The notes: a model not told the origin generated them from the letters alone. Shown: positions 24,362 through 36,376, counted from the stretch's first letter. The stretch is 64,000 nucleotides of DNA from Deroplatys truncata (GCA_030765065.1 CM060986.1:74021573-74085572); one strand, 5' to 3'. A program made the numbers and translations.

Positions 24362-24620
24362 AAATTAAATTGAGTTTTATTATGGACGCTCTTTAACTGT
24401 TGTGGTTCTTAGCGTCCCATTCTATATTGAGCGTGAAAGACCGGTAATTTTGCTCAGAGGCCTCTTTATCAGGTTTGACGTTCTTTTACGTGCCGTACGG
24501 AACCACCCGCTTTACTTCCCTTCCGAAGGAAGCCATGCTAAGCATTTTTATCCCCGAAAAAAATCCATCGCCCTCTCGGGTTTGAACCCGCGACCTCGCG
24601 AATAGATGCTAGCATGGTAA
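24362..24620 (-). mobile_element. SINE1 copy
   Basis: Minus-strand copy with tail ATTATGGACGCTCTTTAAC, body TTACTTCCCTTCCGAAGG and box B GGGTTTGAACCC. The head ends at TGCTAGCATGGTAACC, so the acceptor-stem start is lost. Confidence 0.8.
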
Positions 24621-24654
24621 CCCTCCCCCCAAAAAATTTATTGTTGCAGACATG

Positions 24655-24790
24655 CATACACTCGGAATTCTTTTTTATTTATTTAGGGAACCTCAAAGCA
24701 TGTATTTCCCGAAATCTCGATATCGACTTTTTGGGTGAAATTCAATACATGCTTCTACCTACTGTATTAGATGCTGGAAAAAGTAAGCAT
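24655..24790 (+). repeat. R1 tail fragment
   Basis: CCTCAAAGCATGTATTTCCC, then CTCGATATCGACTTTTTGGG and a GTGAAATTCAATAC segment: the final part of R1 directly after the SINE1 copy. Confidence 0.6.
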
Positions 24791-26010
24791 AAACATTCTC
24801 GAAGTCAGACATTGAAACCAGCAGCAGCAATACAGTCATGAATGAAAGTCCTTTTGGTACTTCCCTGGAGCATTCATATCTGGGCACAAAGGTCTGCATT
24901 CACTATTTGTTTCGTAAACCTTGCGGTAGACGACTCCTCGTTGCTGGTAGCCTAACTCGCAGTAGGTTCGCATGTTGATATATTAATATCTGAATTAATA
25001 TATTATTTCTGATGATGATCTTAGCGTTATTAAATTAATGATGGTATGTTTACTTCTTTCCACGGCTGCTGTTGTATGGGTTTATGGTAGATCATGTATA
25101 ACTTATCAGGATCTGGTACGGGAAGGAAAGTTTAGTAACAACGCTAACACATGATTAAGTGGAGGAACAATAATTTAATTACACACACACTATATGCTGT
25201 GGTAATACGTTACACTGTTACTTTAGTAATAACTGAGTTTGATGGAGCTGTAGAAAATGCATTAGCTAGGTCCCTTAGCAATTAACGGATTATTTTTATA
25301 AGTGCGCGATTTACAACAGAATTATTTATCACACCTCGTTTCCCTTGTAGTAACTTGCAATTTTAGATTTATATACTTTTAACGTTCCCGCTACATTATG
25401 TGAGGTAATTAGTAGCTCCGGCTTCGGAGAGCTTACACGTATGTTCTGCTCATCATCGCATTTTACACCCAACTGATTTAGGCGTGGGGATGCTATTTCT
25501 GACTTTCCTGAACTTAAACATTTAAACATATTTTCTTAAGATCTTATTGGCTGCGTTCCTTCAGCTTGGAACTTTATCGAAAACTTAACAATCATTCGCT
25601 GTTTCCGGACATGTGACCTCTCTTCAAAAATATACGTTGAGTTAGCTTGTGTCTTTCACCTACACCAAGAATGGCGAAAATGCCTTCCTTCCTTGAGTCA
25701 CCAAATATGCAACACGCACTGTATCATTCAGCAGCACGTGAAAAGCAAATGGGAATGTGGCAGAGAGGGAACGGCGCGAGTCCCGTTTACGCCACCTCTG
25801 TCCTACACAATGACTCAAAGTTCTGCTATTGTGTCATCCCTCTACAGGTTGGTTCGCCTGCACCCTAATTCTGGCAAAAATGTTGTTTCTCTGCGTTTGA
25901 CAAGTGTCCCACAGCTCCAACTAAACTCCTACACGTATATAAAACTTATCTTAATATCTAATTACACAAGTATTTTGCTTATTACTATATTTTACATTAT
26001 TATTAATATG

Positions 26011-26041
<31 letters not shown>

Positions 26042-26519
26042 CCATAGTTACTGTTTCAACCTTTCAAGTCTTCCACCAAAAAAGGTTTACCGCCCTTCCA
26101 TCTAGGACGAATTTTACAATTTACAAGGCTTTGTCATTTTGACCCATACAAAACCAGTTGACAACACTGGCACACAGCAACAGCAAGACAAATTGACACT
26201 TTGACCTAAGAGGTGTTGATAAATGGTGTCGCATACTGTATGTTGACAGATACACCAAAGGCTCTATTATACCGGACATCGTCCTTGTGCAAACGCGATT
26301 AGACATTTTTTGTTCATTGGAATTCCCAATTAATTTGCATAGAGAGTGAAAAGACGACTTTTTGTAGTTGAGGTATGCTTTGACCCCATTATGTTTGTGC
26401 GTGCGCAGTCTATTCGATGAACTGTTTATAGTTCAGTTATTGGTAATAGTTATTAATCGCCTACTAATACCCACAATCAAGTAATGTAAGGCTTCCATAG
26501 CCGTAGCGATCACAGAATG
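24791..26519. other. No recognisable gene; (TA)n tract
   Basis: A (TA)n run lies at 26011-26041. Frames of 73 and 149 codons at 25647-26142 run through this microsatellite and have no domain. Nothing else was recognised. Confidence 0.4.
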
Positions 26520-27520
26520 TCGAACAAAATACCTGAAAAAAAGTTATGTGTGTTTCGTTCAAACTCACTCTTCCACAAACTATTATTAAAAAAACTTGTT
26601 CTTCTATCTACGTCTTGTTAATCTAGATAAAAGTTTACAGAAATGCTTTTAGGTTGTAGGTACTGGATCGATAAAAATCTTTAAAAGCGAGTCGTTATGT
26701 GGTGGTTTTAAAGCTCAAAATGTACTCTTGGCATGACCACGAGAAAGAAAGAAAGAAAGAGAGGGAGAGAGAGAGAGAAAGAAAGAAAGAAAGAAAGCGA
26801 TTCAGCACTTGAAAAAGAAAATAAAAGTATTTGAAAATTCAAACAAATAACGACTATCTCGCACACGGTAAATGCCACTCAAAAAACCATGTGTGTTACG
26901 GTCACATTACTTTCTCTATCCACTACCACTGATTTATTTGTATATAACTTCTGGAACATTTTCTTTCAAAAGCTTATTTTTCTACCTTCGTATTGATGTA
27001 GATAAACGCTTGCAGAAGAAGTTTGATTACACATTTCGTTGTAGGCACAACAGCGATAGAGCAAACAGAAGTGATAGCCAAGTGTTTAAAAGCGGATCGC
27101 TATATGCTGGCCTTTAAATTCCACTATATTTCCATGAAATCGAAAGAAACATTTGAAAGATGACCACTTCAAAAATGACAAAACTGTTGAAAAATTCGGA
27201 ACAATAAAACGGATATCTGAGAAATGGCTCATGGCACAAAAAAGGTATTTTTTTTAAAAAAAAAAAAGATCTGCATGTTTTATGCAACGTTTCTGTGTGT
27301 CTCTTATGGTTTACCATGTAAATCTTATAATTCACATAAAATAATATATACGTTTTATTTGTCATGTAAATATCACAAATATGCAGTATTTGAATAAAAA
27401 CCGTTAGACCAATTTTTTATTGGTAAATAAAAATAAAAAATAACGAACTATATTCCATGTAAAAGGTAGTTTGGGGTGAGGAGATTTCCTTGAAAATCTT
27501 TGTGTCGTATTTTCGGAAGG
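26520..27520 (+). repeat. R1 repeat copies, rearranged
   Basis: Two R1 starts occur 0.36 kb apart (near 26545 and 26880), each followed by the R1 second segment (CATTTCGTTGTAGGCACAAC at 27034). The rest of the unit follows to TTGAAAATCTTTGTGTCG at 27490. The first of the two is internally deleted. Confidence 0.7.
26741..26797. repeat. (GAAA)n microsatellite in R1
   Basis: GAAA and GA repeats, expanded from an ACGAGAAAG tract that is a normal part of R1 (compare 17663). Confidence 0.9.
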
Positions 27521-27524
27521 TATT

Positions 27525-27775
27525 TTTGGAATTGTTCTTCGCGATGTTATGGAGGAGTATGGAATTTTAGGGCCAGCATATAGCGTACAGTTCCTAAACA
27601 TTTGACTATCGCTGTTCTCTTTGTATCCCAACGAAATGTGTAATATAGCTATTTCTGCAAAGGTTTATCTGGATTAAGATGAAGTAGGTAGGAAAACAAT
27701 TTTCGTAAGATTAATTTGTATAACCACTAATAAGCGATAGAGAGTAGAGATAGTCATGTAAATGTAACATTTCAG
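27525..27775 (-). repeat. R1 fragment in reverse
   Basis: Reverse complement of the first third of R1, matching at GTATGGAATTTTAGGGCC, TATCCCAACGAAATGTG and AAGCGATAGAGAGTAGAG. It sits between two forward copies. Confidence 0.65.
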
Positions 27776-27922
27776 TTTTTTTTAATAAGCTTTCGTCTAT
27801 CTCTGGCGGTTTATAACTTATATTATAAAATTACACAAAATTCATTCAGAACGAAGACGACTTCGCAGGCTGTTCGCTGAAAATTCAAGATATACATTTT
27901 ATTTACCATGTAAGTATCTTAA

Positions 27923-28866
27923 GAGGACAAGGTACTCTGAAATGGTCAAAAACCACATTTCTTGTTTTAAGCACTAATAAAATCGCTATTATTTCCAGCT
28001 TCAGAAAATATATACTTTTTGGGGGTTAAGGGATTTTTAAGACATTTAAATACAATTTAAATGCTAGTCTGCATTCTTTTAAAGCTGTCATGTAACGCCC
28101 CTTTTTAGAACATTTTTGTATGTTTTAACAACGAACGACTATATCATGCCCAGCAGCAGTTCAGCAATTAACAAAAGAGGCCAGGACAAGAGAAGGCAAT
28201 CAGAAAAGCTGAAGCAATCCAGGAATGAAGGTGCAGATGATTATAACCCTGGAATGTACTGAAGTGTGTCAGAATTTTAATGTTCAAACTTTAAATTTAG
28301 TTTTCTCAAAACAACATTTTTGGATACTTGTGTACCTTTTTCTCAGAATGTATGAGAGGTAGAGAGCTGAAATTTTCAGTACATATATACAACACATAGC
28401 TAAACTTTCTGAATCACAATCATACTTTTATAATGTATATTAGTGACTTTAAGAAAGCAACAATATTGCAAATTTTCCACATTTTTACTTTCTTTACTTT
28501 GCAAATAATTGTTTTTCAATTTCTAGTGAACTGATATACATAACTTAATAATTGAGGTTCAGAAGATAGCTGACTATACTAAGAACAAGCATGCAAAAGT
28601 GTGATTCTGTATTGCAAGTAGTATCAGAGAAAAAGGTACATGAATTCACATGTTTTAAGAGAAAGTTTTATTATTTTTCTGCTGGATGAAATAATTTTTA
28701 CGAACTCAACTACATGAGCTATCAATGCAAACAACCACTTGAAATAATTGTCATCATTTATAGAATAATTAAAAAAAGTTCAGGGAAAACCATTGAGAAA
28801 TTTAAGAGCACTGCTAATTTAACACACTTAAGGTGTAATTTCCATTGTTCAGACTACCTTATCCCC
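27923..28866. mobile_element. piggyBac-like non-autonomous element, TTAA-flanked
   Basis: The 944-bp insert is bounded by TTAA on both sides (27919-27922 and 28867-28870), the target preference of piggyBac transposases. Its ends are imperfect inverted repeats of about 20 bases: left GAGGACAAGGTACTCTGAAA, right (reverse) GGGGATAAGGTAGTCTGAAC. The interruption of R1 fixes the borders independently. No transposase coding was found, so mobility would need a helper elsewhere. A palindromic TTAA might also suit another superfamily, so piggyBac-like is an inference. Confidence 0.65.
28146..28262 (+). CDS. Possible 38-aa basic small ORF in TTAA element
   Basis: ATG to TGA frame inside the piggyBac-like element. 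The product begins MPSSSSAINKRGQDKRRQ, is serine-rich at the start, then strongly basic, and ends acidic-aromatic (ADDYNPGMY). It is less AT-rich than the element around it. It could be the start of a lost transposase or chance. No family is recognised. Confidence 0.15.
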   Translation: MPSSSSAINKRGQDKRRQSEKLKQSRNEGADDYNPGMY

Positions 28867-29180
28867 TTAAACATGTAGCATTTTAATTAAAGCCGTTATA
28901 GCCATTTTTATAAAATAAAAAATGGCTACATTTTTTTTCATGTAAAGAATAGTTTGGAGTGGGTTGAAAATGTTCGTGTCATATCTTGGGGGTTGCTGTA
29001 GCTTAAGTTTTGTACTATCCGACTTTCCGTTTCTTACTTATGGTGTACAAAGACACAGACACGCGCGCACGGACTGAAAAATGCTCTTTCTGGGGTTCAG
29101 AGGACCTCAAAAGGCGTATTTCCGGTGAAATCTCGATATGAATTTTTAGTTGGAGTAAGTACATACTCCTTTGTTTACCC

Positions 29181-30545
29181 AAGGAAAGCAGTAGAGAAAA
29201 TACAAACAGTTGAGAAGCGCGTGCTTCACTAGCTACCATAATTTTTGCAACACGAAGAAAATGTGTAATACCATTTTTCAATCGTTTTAAATGTTTTGTA
29301 ATGTACATTTGAAGTTTAAGTTTTAAAACACATTTTTCTTGTAGTTTGCTTAAACAACATTGGTTTCCCATTTAAAAAATAAGGTTGGCCTAAAAGAACA
29401 TAAAAACCTACATACAGTTTAAAATATAGTAGATACTTTTTTGAAAACTCCTTGTTCTATAGATAAAACAGCTTAGAGCTTTTAAAGAACGTACTATGAG
29501 GATGGACAGACACGCGAAACGAAGATACAAATCTAAAAACCGCTCAATTTAAGTTTAAATGGTCGCATCTTGTGCGTTTGAAAGCGTATCAGTTGCATGA
29601 ATTTACAATATCTTCATCACATCGTGTTTCCAAATGATCCTGGAAGGTTAAATCCCAATGAGTCAACTGAACTTCAATTTAGCCCCTGTGAGTCATCGAT
29701 CAACATTGTATGTTTATGGACGCGTCAGTCAAATGTTTAAAAACGGATCTAATTTGGAGCACATTAAGACAGTTTACAGCTAGATGCTGTTTTCGAGCAA
29801 ACCCAAGCATTTAACGATTGTAAACACAGAGCTGTAAACAGAGCGAGGATTTTGTTTTGCAGTTCTAAAAGCTACTAAGTTTACTTTGCGAAAGTTAGTG
29901 CGTAGTTCTGGTAGAAAATGCCTGGGAGAAATGTTTGCTTCTGTGAATAATAAACTTCACGGAATCAAAAAGATCTGGTGCTGAATTTACAATAGGACTG
30001 TGTTCGTATAGCAAATTGTGTTATACTGGTAGAAAATGGGTGTTTTGAATTCACTGTAAAACGTTTAAAATCTTCGTGCTTATAACTGTCATATTCTCTG
30101 AATATGTGTAAACTGTCATCGCTAATGATTAAAATGTGAGGTTAACTGTCAGAGATGGCCATTGATACTTTACATAAATAAATTTGCTGAATGAGATCTG
30201 TAAAGGAACGAGGACACACGTATGCTTTGCATATTACACAGTTTTTTTACAATTTTTCATACTCAGGGCTCCCTTCCAAATAAAAAGGATCACGTCCATT
30301 TCATAAAATTTTCCCATTTATACCCTTTTGTCTGCCACTGTCGACATCTTATTACGCCCCTGATATCAATTTAATCCTCCAGTGCTTTTTTTTTAGAATA
30401 TTAATGCTTAAAATAATGCATTCTCTGCTTAAAGAGTAGTAGTTGCATAGGTTTTCTTTTCAGAAAAACGCCCCATACCACCAACCTGGTATAAACATAA
30501 AACTATAAAACAAGTAACTACTTTAATTACCTAGAGTGCACAATA
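29181..30545. other. No recognisable feature
   Basis: AT-rich DNA with short frames only. No element ends or repeat members were seen. Confidence 0.45.
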
Positions 30546-30547
30546 TG

Positions 30548-31204
30548 CAGGATGTTCCCTTTACAGACTTTGAGGACCTGTAGTGGGCACCAAGACGGTT
30601 AACTTTAGCATAGGAACTCATGTCCGGAAGCATGCCGTTTTCCCGCTCCACGTAAAATACTACCACAATACACATTGCTCTCTCCGACTACTGCTGCCTG
30701 TCGTCTGGACTCACTTACAAAAAGGGCTTGATGTGACGACCACCGACTTCAACACAGATGCGATACCTCCTTACCCTGTTCTGGTATACTCGATCCCAAT
30801 TCTTAGTCCTTCAACATCCACCGCTGCCATAACTAGTGCTAGTAGGTCTTCCTCGGGTACCACAAGTGTCTCGTAAATCAAGGATTGCATGTGACCCCAC
30901 AGGTAGTAGTCAAGCGGAGTCAAGTCGGGAGAACGTGCAGGCCAAGCAATCCGGCCACCACGACCTATCCACCGTTACCCAAATCATTGCTTCAGATGAT
31001 ATAGGTCCGCAAGTGCAAAATGAGCTGGTGCACCGTCGTGCTGGAACTCACTTCTAGTGAGTGGCGCCGAAAAAGATATGTGGTGATTTTGCGTGTATCG
31101 GAAAAACGGTACGTTTCCGGGTACAAGTTCCTATGCTAAACTTAATCGTGTTGGTCCCCACTACAAGTCCTCAAAGTCTATAAAGGGAATTTAGACACAT
31201 CCTG
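30548..31204. mobile_element. Tc1/mariner-like element D (DD41D-type spacing)
   Basis: The 657-bp element has imperfect inverted ends of about 95 bases. Left starts CAGGATGTTCC and right ends ACATCCTG, with a shared inner motif AGACTTTGAGGAC and CTTTAGCATAGGAACT. TA follows the right end (31205); the left neighbour is TG. The inside holds a minus-strand transposase remnant. Its N-terminal half is deleted. Confidence 0.75.
30600..31060 (-). pseudogene. Transposase C-terminal half in element D
   Basis: Minus-strand reading gives QHDGAPAHF (second catalytic aspartate), then WIGRGGRIAWPARSPDLTPL and DYYLWGH (third acidic motif). Counting in mariner style, 41 residues separate the two aspartates, matching the DD41D group rather than D34D mariners. 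Two stops fall between the motifs, and the first aspartate region is missing. The same spacing is seen in element E. Confidence 0.65.
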
Positions 31205-31259
31205 TATAATTACATCAGACATGATACAGATAACATGTCCAAATTGCAATAGTTATGTA

Positions 31260-31700
31260 GAGTACTAAGACGAAAATTGTTAAGAACAGTAAAAAAATTT
31301 GAATATGCTATATTCATTGACTTCCTCTGGCTATAATATTTTTATATTTCTTCTATAAACTATTGTTACAAAAACATATTTTTCTATCTGCTTCAAGTTA
31401 CTGGACATAAAGTTTGCAGAAACGGTTCCATTGCACATTTCGTTGTAGGTACAAGAGGGATACAGGAGACTGAAGCGATATTCAAATGTTTTAAAGCGGA
31501 TCACTCTATGCTGGCCTTGAAGTTTTATGCTGTTTCATGACATCCCGAGAAACAACTAAATGGTGACAGCGCTTCAAAAAAGGACAAAGTATTAAACAAT
31601 TCAAACCAGTAATAACGAATATCTGGAAATAGCTGATGTCCCAAAACAAATTCTCATTTAATGTGTATTCAGATCAATAAATAAAGTTCATATGTAACAG
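31260..31700 (+). repeat. R1 repeat, partial copy
   Basis: Covers the first and middle parts of R1: ATTTCGTTGTAGGTACAAGA (31437), GCGGATCACTCTATGCTGGC (31495), then CCAGTAATAACGAATATC (31606). It stops before the late segment. Confidence 0.7.
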
Positions 31701-32589
31701 GAAAACAGCTATACAACAAGCTGCTCAAAAGTAGAAAATAATATTCAAAATGAAACTGGAAAACCTAAGCTCCGTGATTCGAGTCCCCACCATGCCACTG
31801 AATTTTGCAAGTCTGATCCAGCTTTCCAGACTTAATATTAAAATATTGAATTAAAATAGAAAATTCAATTTAAATAGCAGACAAAACAGTTGGAACATGT
31901 GGCTAAACAACCAAATAGTAACATAAAACAGCTTAATTGAAATCATGATGTAGAAGATCAATTAAGGGATGGATAATAAAGCTGTAATCTTGTGCAAAAG
32001 GCTGGAAGGGGTCATTAACCTAATGCTTGAGGTCAATGATGAAGTATATTGATGATATCTTGTGAGTGCTAGCAGCATCAAGACGTTTTATTTGGAGGTT
32101 TTGCTCGTCCCCTTTTCATTATCCCCAAAGAAGTTGGAGTTACAGATTCTCCCCACTAAATTTCCACAGTCATTCTCGATAATGAAGAAGCAAGTCCTCC
32201 AGCTTTTAATGCCCGGTTCATCAGCCTACCTTGACACGATGACCTTTCACAGTCAAAGATCCAATATTTTGGTCAATTCCCGTAACGATGACTCAACAGG
32301 GCGCTCTGTTTGGGAATCATCTTCAATTGACTCCCGACCCCATTTAAGTTGCTTAGCCCAAAACTTCTTGTATTTTAAAGGTGAATCATCTCGGTGTCTG
32401 GTGGCTTTTGTGGCTCCTCTCCTCGTTCTGTAAGAAATTAAATGACAGAACGATCATCCAATTGCACTAACTCTTATGTAGACGAACAAGAAGATGGTTG
32501 TCTACTTTTTCCCTCTTAGTGCAGTTAGGGGCCGGCCTGGAATTGCTGGAATTGTAATTTCTGGAATTAAAGTTGCTAATATATGTATA
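31701..32589. other. No recognisable feature
   Basis: AT-rich DNA. A 123-codon frame at 32062-32433 has no recognisable domain and no upstream context. Confidence 0.35.
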
Positions 32590-32591
32590 TA

Positions 32592-33470
32592 CAGGGAGAG
32601 CCAAAAGATACGAACAGGCTGCGCGGTGTTTTTCCTGTCCGCGTCCTCGGCGCTCATTGCCGTCTGCGCTCATGGCGCACCATACGCTAATTTTTTCGTC
32701 ACGAAGGGGTACTTCATGAACATTATTAGGTTTGACAGAGCTCCAATAACGATTATTTTGTGTAAACACATATCTAATAAGGTGGAACGAAGCCTCGTCC
32801 GTGAAAAATATTAAATATTTCGCCATTGTGTACACTATTGAGACTCCACTCACAAAATGTGCGCCTAATTACAGGATCACTTGGTTGAAGAGTATGTGCC
32901 ACAGTTATTTTATATGGTTTTAACTTCAGCAATTTGGTAGCTCTTCACGCACAGCCATAAGAAATGTCTGGCTGTTGTGAAAGACGCCTAAGTGATTTTT
33001 GAGGGGAATTCTCCAAACGATGACTGATGTCTAATGTTTCTTTGGTAAGAACCGCACGCCGTCTTTTAGATTGCTTAGCCTGAACACTTCCTGTGGACTG
33101 AAATTTATTGTAAAGTTGATGGATTGTTGTACGCCTGGAGCTTTAACACTTGGAAATCTTTCTGCAAATCGTACTTTCACTTGGCGAGCTGAGTTAACAC
33201 ATACCAATCATAAATAAATACACCCTGTGCAGAGAAAACATATACTGAGCCATAATATACCTTGTGACTAAGTACAGGGCAAAATAACAAATAATTCGTA
33301 ATAACTGAACTACATCACATTACCGTCATTTCAGTACTGAACTTCACACTGCAGAGCAAAACCACACCAACAGCGTGACCTTGTCTATAGCAGCAGTGCG
33401 TTAAATGTTTCCACACGCACAGTGGAAAAACACTGTGCAGCCGGTTCGTAGCTTCTTTGATCTCCCGTTG
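32592..33470. mobile_element. Tc1/mariner-like element B
   Basis: The 879-bp element is bounded by TA (32590-32591 and 33471-33472). The left end starts CAGGGAGAGCC and shares GCGCGGTGTTTTTCC and CGCGTCCTCGG with A and C. The right end, read inward, has AACCGGCTGCACAGTGTTTT and then diverges. It is the true 5' end, just upstream of the transposase start. An internal deletion joins the middle of the transposase directly to the 3' end. Confidence 0.75.
32660..33253 (-). pseudogene. Transposase remnant in element B
   Basis: The start ATG is near 33253. The N-terminal helix-turn-helix part contains VKVRFAERFPS, matching the frame in element C (45576). Further on, IFFTDEASFHL carries the first catalytic aspartate, followed by NNRYW and VWCAMSA, the usual order in insect Tc1/mariner proteins with a DUF4817-type N-terminus. 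Stops and frameshifts are frequent. The region with the second and third catalytic residues is deleted, so it cannot be active. Confidence 0.7.
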
Positions 33471-33472
33471 TA

Positions 33473-34111
33473 TTCCAAGCCGGCAAGTAAGAAAGCTGCG
33501 TGATATTTCGTGGAAATATAAACCAAAATAAATTTAAGTAAACTTTCTCGGGTTTCTAGCCAGATGGTTGATTTGAAACCCACGTTTTAGCTCTTGTTTC
33601 AAAGCAAATTTGTATATGGATAACACTGCTTAATCGTAATGTGTACTGGACTTCAGTTATTTGTTAGGAAAAATACTGGTGTCCCTGTGTACACAAATGA
33701 AAGATATTCCGAAAGATAAATGCCAAACTTGGTAGGCACTTCAGAAAGGCATTAAAGAATCTATCTTAACGAAATACATCAGCGTGGCCATCGATTTTCA
33801 TAGTGTGTTCATAAGAAGGAAATAATTGCGACAATCTACGTATTAGCTTTAGTGGAAATGCCCATAAACAGTTTATGTAAGAAAAGCGTTACAACTAATC
33901 ATTCACTTCACTTCCATTTTCTGTTGCTGAATGAAATAACGTACCATACTTGATGTCTGATTGCACTCTATGAAAACAAATGCTATCCGTATAATGTGCG
34001 AATTTCGTTCTCTGTTAATATCGAGAATTGCGGATATGCAATATACGTGTTTATGCTAATTGTTATTCCACATAAGCGGTATGTAGGCTAACATTGGAAA
34101 GATAGAATCGG
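33473..34111. other. No recognisable feature
   Basis: AT-rich, no element features recognised. Confidence 0.4.
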
Positions 34112-34420
34112 ATTGAAAAATACAATGCCATAGCCGGGGTTTGAACCATTCTAACTATGAAACCCGAGACTTAAAGCACTTACGAGATTGTAAGTCGCCG
34201 TTGGGATGCGTTATTGCAAAATGAATTTGAGAACGCCTTGTGGTTCACCAGGATAAATGTGAGTCAGTTGGGGAATTTAATGTCGTGGCACCATGTTGCC
34301 ATGGTAGCTCAGTTAATTAGAGCAACGACCCAGAAAGCTGAAGATCCATGGTTCAAATTCCGGCTATGGCACTGATGGTTTCAGTCTGATTCTACCTTTC
34401 CAGCGTACATATGAGTTTCT
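34112..34420 (+). mobile_element. SINE3 unit with full tRNA-like module
   Basis: The tRNA-like module at about 34302-34374 has a seven-pair acceptor stem (GCCATGG with CTATGGC), box A TAGCTCAGTTAATTAGAGC and box B GGTTCAAATTCCGGC. A conserved leader from 34162 (GAGACTTAAAGCAC ... GAGTCAGTTGGGG) precedes it. A reverse fragment of the module (CCATAGCCGGGGTTTGAACC) lies at 34121-34142. Similarity to three other copies marks it as a SINE rather than a working tRNA gene. Confidence 0.65.
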
Positions 34421-34452
34421 CTAGCAGGAAGTATTGTATTTCACCAAAAAAA
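34418..34452 (-). repeat. Short R1 tail fragment
   Basis: Reverse match to the end of R1 (GGAAGTATTGTATTTCACC), directly between SINE3 and SINE4. Confidence 0.45.
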
Positions 34453-34458
34453 TTAGAG

Positions 34459-34752
34459 TCCGTCGAGGAGCAGACACTCGTGGATCAGACAGAATATCCA
34501 GGATGGGTGATCAGCCCGATGCCTGGTATGGGAGGAAGGAATTAGATGAAACGAAATTATGGTGAAATGGATGAAAGGAAGGGTGACGATGGAGCAGTTG
34601 GTGGAATGAATGGCGGGGAAACCGGAGAACCCTGAGAAACACACCCAGACGCCGCTTCGTCCACCACAAATCCCATATGCGGGTCCCTGGGATTGAACCC
34701 GGGCCGCTTCGGTGAGAGGCGAGCGGTCTAACCACTCGGCCACGGCGCCGCC
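34459..34752 (-). mobile_element. SINE4 (tRNA-derived), reverse copy
   Basis: The head begins GGCGGCGCCGTGGCCGAG near 34752, with box A TGGCCGAGTGGTT and box B GGGTTCAATCCCAGG. The long-variable-arm look suggests a Leu/Ser-type tRNA ancestor. The body ends in CGGGCTGATCACCCATCC and GTGTCTGCTCCTCGACGG. It is colinear with the copy at 46930. Confidence 0.8.
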
Positions 34753-34754
34753 TA

Positions 34755-36376
34755 ATCTTGACGTTCAAGCCGATTAAAATTAATTGTCGATTGTCCAAGA
34801 CAACGGTATGGCAAACGATCATAATCATAACAATGGTATTATCAACACAGTGATCCTTCCGGCTACTTTATGGGTTTAAACATGATGTGAGGAATGTTGT
34901 TAAGGTCTACTAGAAGTAAGCATTTTTCCACATAATCTTTGAGTCTCTTTCTTTTAATTGACCTGTAAGGAAATTAAAGCATAAACGGATATCATTGCTA
35001 AGAACCAATTTCATCGTGTTTTATTATAATTTTAGGTTATTCAAGCCAGTAATGAAGTGCTTCCCTATCTTAAACCCTGAATTGCAATTTTCACTTGAGC
35101 TTTAAATTGTTGAATTTAAATTTTTAGTTTTCTTACACAAATGTAGCACTAAAGAACGCATTACTAAAATTGTATACTAAATGATGTGTTGTCCTTAATA
35201 CGTTATATACGTATTACGTGTTTAACGAGAAACTATACAAAAAAGAAAAACAAGAGAAGTTCTACAAGCGTGACGTTTGGCAAAGGGGTGGTCTTCGTAG
35301 AACGTAACAGAAAGTGATATGAGGGGAGCTTTTTTTTCTTTCTTCAAAAATTGACAAGCTGCATGATATAATAAATAAAAACTCTGTGAAGGGTACTCTC
35401 AATTGGTATTTGGTCAACATTTTCAAAAAGTTCAAAAATACTTAGGACCTTTAGCTTCAATTACTATGGCGTTTGCTCTTAAATCCTTTTAAAACCTTCA
35501 ACACGTGACCATTTAAATAGCTATGCTGACACGCGCTAATGGTCCGTATTTGATTTCAATGCCTCTTAATCTACTTCGATTTTTCTTACACTTTTGCTTA
35601 TTAAAATGTTCCATACGATGTAGTTTGTAACCAATCTTGTTAAAATTTTCAACAGAAACTCAAAGAGAATGAAGTTAAAAAACCTGGCATATAGTTTTTG
35701 CTACACTTTTAAAATTGTTCAAGATTTATGACATAATTAGTAATTCGACTAGTGAGGATGAATTCTTACGAAATTACATTTAACGTTTAAACCATTTTTT
35801 TAAGTAACCAGATGAGTGAACAAATTTTGTGATTTGTTTATCAGTATTTAGATAATTCGGCAGTAGTTTTCCAAAATTACATAATTGTAGTAGAGCAGCA
35901 TGTGACCAAATTTTGAAAGCATTTGGATGAAAGCTGTAAGATTTAGAATTTTCACCTATGGGTACCCTTGACATCCTCCTCAAATAATGGGTTTTTAGCA
36001 TAGTCACAAGGTATCAGTTGTCACCTTATTGAGTCTACTTTCTTCATCAGTAGCACTAACAGGAAACAATAATTCACGCAAGTGGAGTGCTCAAATTCTT
36101 GGAGAGTGAACTTGTATGTCCTTGTTCCTTCCGGTAAGTCACGATGCTCATTTGTTACTTTGAACGCGATATGCGTCACACTTTTTCATGTTAGCTCATT
36201 ATCATCTTTGGTTCACCGTTGACACCATTCTCAGCATGTCACCTAGTTTTCGCTTTCTACACCAGCATCATTTTATCACATTTTGGTTATTATGCATCCT
36301 TTTCATTATCATCAACTCTGCTTACGTCAAATCACTCTTCCAGCAAGTTCACATATTTTAAAATGAACCGCTCATT
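34755..36376. other. No recognisable feature
   Basis: AT-rich. No protein motif, element end or repeat family match seen. Confidence 0.4.

Larger units (their letters stand above)
27795..29180 (+). repeat. R1 copy split by a TTAA element
   Basis: The left half ends at ACCATGTAAGTATC (27906). The right half resumes with ATGTAGCATTTTAATTAAAG (28873) and runs to the GGTGAAATCTCGATATG end (29124). Rejoining the halves at one TTAA restores the R1 order seen in other copies. Confidence 0.75.

Noticed and set aside
34302-34374. Possible tRNA gene with a complete acceptor stem
   Set aside because: The anticodon arm is poor, and the same module recurs in three other diverged copies with a shared leader, so it is a SINE module.
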